DNA of 64,000 nucleotides. It comes from Neoarius graeffei (lineage: Eukaryota > Chordata > Actinopteri > Siluriformes > Ariidae). Positions 60,379 to 64,000 of this stretch are shown here, one piece after another; the first letter of the stretch is position 1, and each line of letters opens with the position of its first letter. The position numbers and the translations under genes were made by a program. The DNA is taken from contig NC_083572.1 in assembly GCF_027579695.1 (NCBI RefSeq), positions 18,576,421-18,640,420 on the forward strand, given 5' to 3'. Under the pieces are notes generated by a model. That model was not told where the DNA came from. It saw nothing but the letters and a program-made list of their open reading frames with translations, and made no database searches.

Positions 60379-60511
60379 ACAAACAAACAAACAAACAAAC
60401 AAACAAACAAACAAACAAACAAACAAACAAACAAACAAACAAACAAACAAACGAATGAACGAACGAACGAACAAACAAACAAACAAACAAACAAACAAAC
60501 AAACAAACAAA
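60379..60511. repeat. (ACAA)n microsatellite with ACGA variants
   Basis: About 33 tetramers inside the decayed Tc1, with an interior block of GAAC/GAAT variants. The long frames of N-K-Q-T repeats here are translation artefacts. Confidence 0.97.
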
Positions 60512-61113
60512 CTTGTAAGCCCACCTAAATCACCCCAAACCATGTGGTAAAATGTGTTATTGTCTGATGAAATCAAGGTTGAACCTTTTGGCCGAAATTC
60601 CAAAAATATATGCTTGGTGCAGCAAAAACAAGAGAGCCAAAGAACACCATTTCCATGCTGAAGCATGGTGGTGGCAGCATCATGCTATAGGGCTGCTTCT
60701 CTTTAACTGGGACTGGGGCTCTAATTAAGAAAAAAGAACCCATGAATAGCTCCAAATACCAGTTTGTTTGTTTGTTTTTACAGAAAATCTGTAGAACTCT
60801 GTTAGACAGCTAAAGATGAAGAAAAATGTCAGCTTCCAGCACGCCAAAGACGCAAAGCACAAGTCCAAGTCAACAAAGGAATGGCTTCAGAAGAAAAAAG
60901 CTCAATGTTTTGGAATGGCCCAGTTACAGCCCGAACCTGTGGAATGACTTGAAGAGCACTGCACTATGATTAGGAGATCGTCTTGCTATTTGAAAGATCT
61001 GGAGCATTTTTGCAAGGAAGAGTGGAATAAAATTGCCAACTCATGTTGGACTATATTGGTAGACTCTTACCCAAAAACAGTGAGTGCTGTATACATGCAA
61101 AAGTGTTAGTTAA

Positions 61114-61876
61114 AGGTAGACTGCCTTTCAGATTTTTCAAGTGTAAGTCATCAAAAGAATTTTCCCAGACACCCAATTATTTTTGTTTAGTGGGCCGAAA
61201 GCTACTGAATTCATCACAGACTTCCAATTTTATTAATTAAAAAAAAAAATAGAACAGTTAATGAATTTACGGCCACATGGCCCTAAATTCTCCACTATTT
61301 TTTCTTGCTTCACCATGACCCAATTCAATGACCCCATTCACACAAGGCACTGTGGGATACAAATTTGAAACAGGAGAGAAAAATGGAGGACGTGAGTGTG
61401 TGAATGAAATGTGAAAGTCCAACTAAGTAACGGAAAGCGAGAAGAAAATATGTTATGTTGCGAAGGAAAGGAAACGCAGGACCAAACTAATGAATATTGG
61501 CAGTCAGCGAGCACCTTGGTGTGATCAGCTGTTCATTTAGCAACAGAATGATATAACTGTCAGTGCACGGTCAAGTTAAATCTGTAGATGGCAGTAATGC
61601 AGCACTGTGGATGCCAGCTGCCGTAAAACCCAAACGAAGAAGTAGAAGGTAAACCTGCGCATGGGTACACAGACTTCCTCTGTCTACGCGAAGCAAATGA
61701 TTTTGTGCACATTATTTGCTAGGGAATCCTCTCAAATTAAATAACTTCCCAGCCACAGAATGGCCTGTGTTTTTTTTTTTTTTGAGATATTACAGAAATA
61801 AACATATATCACAATGACCAAATTTCAGAGAGAACTAAATTTCACTGATTTTATGAAATCGAAAGGCCGTCTAGCT
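61114..61876. mobile_element. TTAA-target MITE, copy 2
   Basis: TTAA on both sides (61110-61113, 61877-61880). Same ends as copy 1 at 440-1157. Removing it restores GTGTTAGTTAAGGTGTTACC, the Tc1 end seen empty at 11838-11860. Confidence 0.85.
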
Positions 61877-61880
61877 TTAA

Positions 61881-62520
61881 GGTGTTACCAGTATTAGTAT
61901 TAATATTAATAAGATGTACAACCAGGTTATTGTTGATAAGGGTATTATTAAAGGTGGAAAATTAATTGACATGATATATCTTAGCTTTGAATTAGCACCA
62001 TCTGATACCATACAAGGAATGCTCAGCAGGTTTTCCCTCATAGACCACTGTGAGATCAATGGATTGGTTAGCAACAGTTGGCCACCAACACATGCAAGAC
62101 TAATCACTGGATGGTAGAGGATATGGAGGCTGGTGAATGAACTGCCAAGAGGAAAAAAATACAGCCTGGTGGAGAGAAAGAGGGGTTAGTGGAGGAGACT
62201 TGGGGAAGCTTGGGCAAAAACATTGAGATAGTAATCTTAATAAGGGGGAGGGGGCAATATTTTGATGGTAGGCACTTAACTACATTAGCTACACTTAGCT
62301 ACAAATCTGTTAGTCAGGAGACTTTGGGGTCTGCAGAACTGAGTCGAAGCATTAGGGAGAAACCACTTGGTGGAGATACAGTATATGGTGTAAATGGAGG
62401 GAAACCCAACTCCAGACACTATATCTATGTTAACAGAGTCCAGGTAACTATGCAAGCTCAGTAGTAGAGAGTGTGATATGTGAGGGAGGAACACTTAAAC
62501 ATGCTAGCAGGATAGGGAAG
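61881..62520. other. Flank, nothing recognised
   Basis: No gene supported. The 60-90 codon frames lack domains. Confidence 0.4.
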
Positions 62521-62700
62521 CTATGGTTAGAGACCTGACCAGCAGGTCGCAGGTTCAGTTCCCTGGACTGGCAGGAATGGCTGAAATACCCTTGAGCAAG
62601 GCACCTAACCCAGTCTGCCCACTGCTGTGGGTATATCAGAGTCCTGTTGTATGTCGTGCTGGATAAGAGCGCCTGCTAAATGCCTGTAATATAATGTAAC
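62521..62700 (+). mobile_element. Second tRNA-type SINE family, copy 2
   Basis: Head GGTTAGAGACCTGACCAGCA and GCAGGTTCAGTTCCC, core CCCTTGAGCAAGGCACCTAA, and 3' end GGATAAGAGCGCCTGCTAAA then TGTAATATAATGTAA. Same family as 10466-11000 (opposite strand). Confidence 0.8.
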
Positions 62701-63308
62701 GTATACACAGGCTAAAATAGGTGGGATAAAAAGGGATCCAGGTGATATAAAACGGTCAAGCATATATAAAAAAGTAAAGCATATTCTTATGAGGAAAATC
62801 TAGGCTGTGTTAAATTCCTCCAAACCTCAGTGAAGGATATGGGGGGGGGGGGGGGGGGGGGGAGATAAAAACAAGTTGGGAATGTCCAAATATGTACCAT
62901 ACACTCATACCGCATGACTTGTGTCAGGATTGTAGCAAGAAAAATGAACCACTAGGTTCAAGATAGGAGAGATTGTAGTCTGGGAGAGATGAGTGTGGGG
63001 GAACAGTGTTTAGATAACATCATGTGTGGTCCATTCACCATTGAGACTAGTACCATATATGTCCATAAACAGACCCATACCTCCTGATCAATCAGGTTTC
63101 TGCAGCTTGCTATGAGTAGAGTCAGCACTATCCATTTTTCCATCTGGGGATAGAGATTAAATATAATGTTCTTGCTCATCTAAGGTTTTCTTGCTTGAGT
63201 GAAACATTTTTTTAAAACTTCAAAAGCTAGGATGGATTAAAAAAAATCACGTATTTGCAATTTTGAAACAAATTAAACAGAAATGGATGTCTTATAGAAT
63301 TAAATGGA

Positions 63309-63344
<36 letters not shown>

Positions 63345-63690
63345 ACTCTTCATAATCTTTCACACTGCTTTTTGCTTTAGCATTGCATTTATTTTGCTTC
63401 TTGATTTCTTTCTTTCTTTCTTTTCTTCTGAATTTGGCACATTTGCTAGGTGTGAGCAGGGACAGATTACCGAGCAGACCTACTGGATATGTGCCCAGGC
63501 ACCCTGGTCACTAGGGAGCCCTTGACAAGCACCGAACTGAACAGACTGACTTGGCCATTATGCTCTCACATAGAACACAATACACAAAACATGAGCCAAT
63601 TAATGTAAAGTCTAAGAATGTGAAATAAAAATCGGACAAGTTATTAGTGTCTGGGTTTGAATTTGTAAGCAATGCACAGTTCATAACTCA
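62701..63690. other. Flank with homopolymer and CAA repeats
   Basis: Poly-G run 62840-62862 and (CAA)n at 63311-63344. No gene was recognised. A minus-strand frame at 63179-62958 has a hydrophobic stretch but no support. Confidence 0.45.
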
Positions 63691-63699
63691 TGCCTGTGT

Positions 63700-64000
63700 T
63701 ACGTTCTGGCTCTCCCCTTTTAGTTATGCTGTTATAGTTAGTTTTGCCGGAGTCCCTGCTTGTACTCAGTGCAAAATGTATACTGTACCTACTTATTCAG
63801 GTGACATTGGGCCTACCTAACAACCTGTGTCTCCCCCCCCAAGAAAAAAATCTGTCCCTCTGAGTTACATGTCAATCCTGGGATTGAGGTAGGTGCTGAC
63901 CTCTTCTGCTCCTCGGACCTGCCTGATCCATCCTGGTGCCCTGTGTCTGGTTGGAGTCTCATCACATCGCTCCTGTGGAGGACGACCCCCCCAGATGGAC
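63700..64000 (+). mobile_element. Retroposon with (TTGAC)n-type end, copy 4 (runs off the edge)
   Basis: Matches 29598-29813 and then 31199 onward (CTGGTTGGAGTCTCATCACA), which shows the uninterrupted arrangement and confirms that copy 3 was inserted into copy 2. Continues past 64000. Confidence 0.8.

Larger units (their letters stand above)
59505..61113 (+). mobile_element. Decayed Tc1 element with nested SINE and microsatellite
   Basis: The left end is near ACAGCTACAGTACACACCCC. Transposase relics in plus order: KAIINK-like (60180), EALSQTNKQ... region, VLSDEIKVEPFGRNS-like (60560), [11 protein letters not shown]-like (60657), NVSFQHAKDAKHKSKSTKEW-like (60823), then the FCKEEWNKI block (61010). 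Several frameshifts and stops. It ends at GTGTTAGTTAA, where a TTAA MITE is inserted. Confidence 0.75.

Noticed and set aside
60202-60666. Long Asn-Lys-Gln-Thr and Leu-Phe-Val-Cys repeat frames
   Set aside because: Translation of the (ACAA)n microsatellite on both strands.
62958-63179. Minus-strand frame with a hydrophobic stretch (MEKWIVLTLLIASC)
   Set aside because: Could resemble a signal peptide, but there is no splice support, no homologue recognised and no partner exon.

Overview
The window is teleost fish nuclear DNA. Two vertebrate genes with ordinary GT-AG introns are embedded in dense fish-type repeats: Tc1/mariner elements, tRNA-derived SINEs with a DANA/mermaid-like core, a Rex3 LINE, solo LTRs and MITEs. 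The abundance of Tc1 elements and of SINEs ending in GATGAG or GATGG repeats would suit a catfish or another otophysan, but the species cannot be fixed from this sequence.

Genes. Both host genes lie on the minus strand. At the left edge, the first coding exon of a formin-like 2 gene (fmnl2, 3051-3167) sits beside a CG-rich promoter region that carries a ZNF143-type site. The rest of that gene lies beyond base 1. From 51378 down to 35273, 17 coding exons of smooth-muscle myosin light chain kinase (mylk) can be joined in phase into a 986-residue protein. Its order is three DFRxxL actin-binding motifs, two Ig domains, fibronectin III, the kinase domain, the autoinhibitory/calmodulin segment, and a C-terminal telokin Ig domain with an acidic tail. 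The N-terminus matches the start of the mammalian short (smooth-muscle) isoform. No Ig exons of a long isoform were recognised upstream to 64000. Two perfect CArG boxes lie upstream.

Layout. 1-3050: fmnl2 intron 1 with MITEs. 3051-3780: fmnl2 exon 1 and promoter. 3781-34750: intergenic and almost wholly repeats, including a PHD-finger transposon remnant broken by a SINE inside a SINE, two solo LTRs, a nest of Tc1 elements with one intact transposase gene, a near full-length Rex3, a foldback Tc1 and a self-nested retroposon. 34774-51588: mylk, with Tc1 and MITE insertions in its introns. 51589-64000: upstream flank of mylk, with a second copy of the intact Tc1 family, microsatellites, a decayed Tc1 carrying a TTAA MITE, and the start of another retroposon copy.

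The only gene on a mobile element that looks able to make a full product is the 340-residue Tc1 transposase at 12850-13872. The other element genes are broken. The most informative signals are repeated co-insertions (the same MITE at the same site of a SINE twice, another MITE at the same site of a Tc1 end twice), a shared 3' tail between the SINE and Rex3, and structural chimeras.
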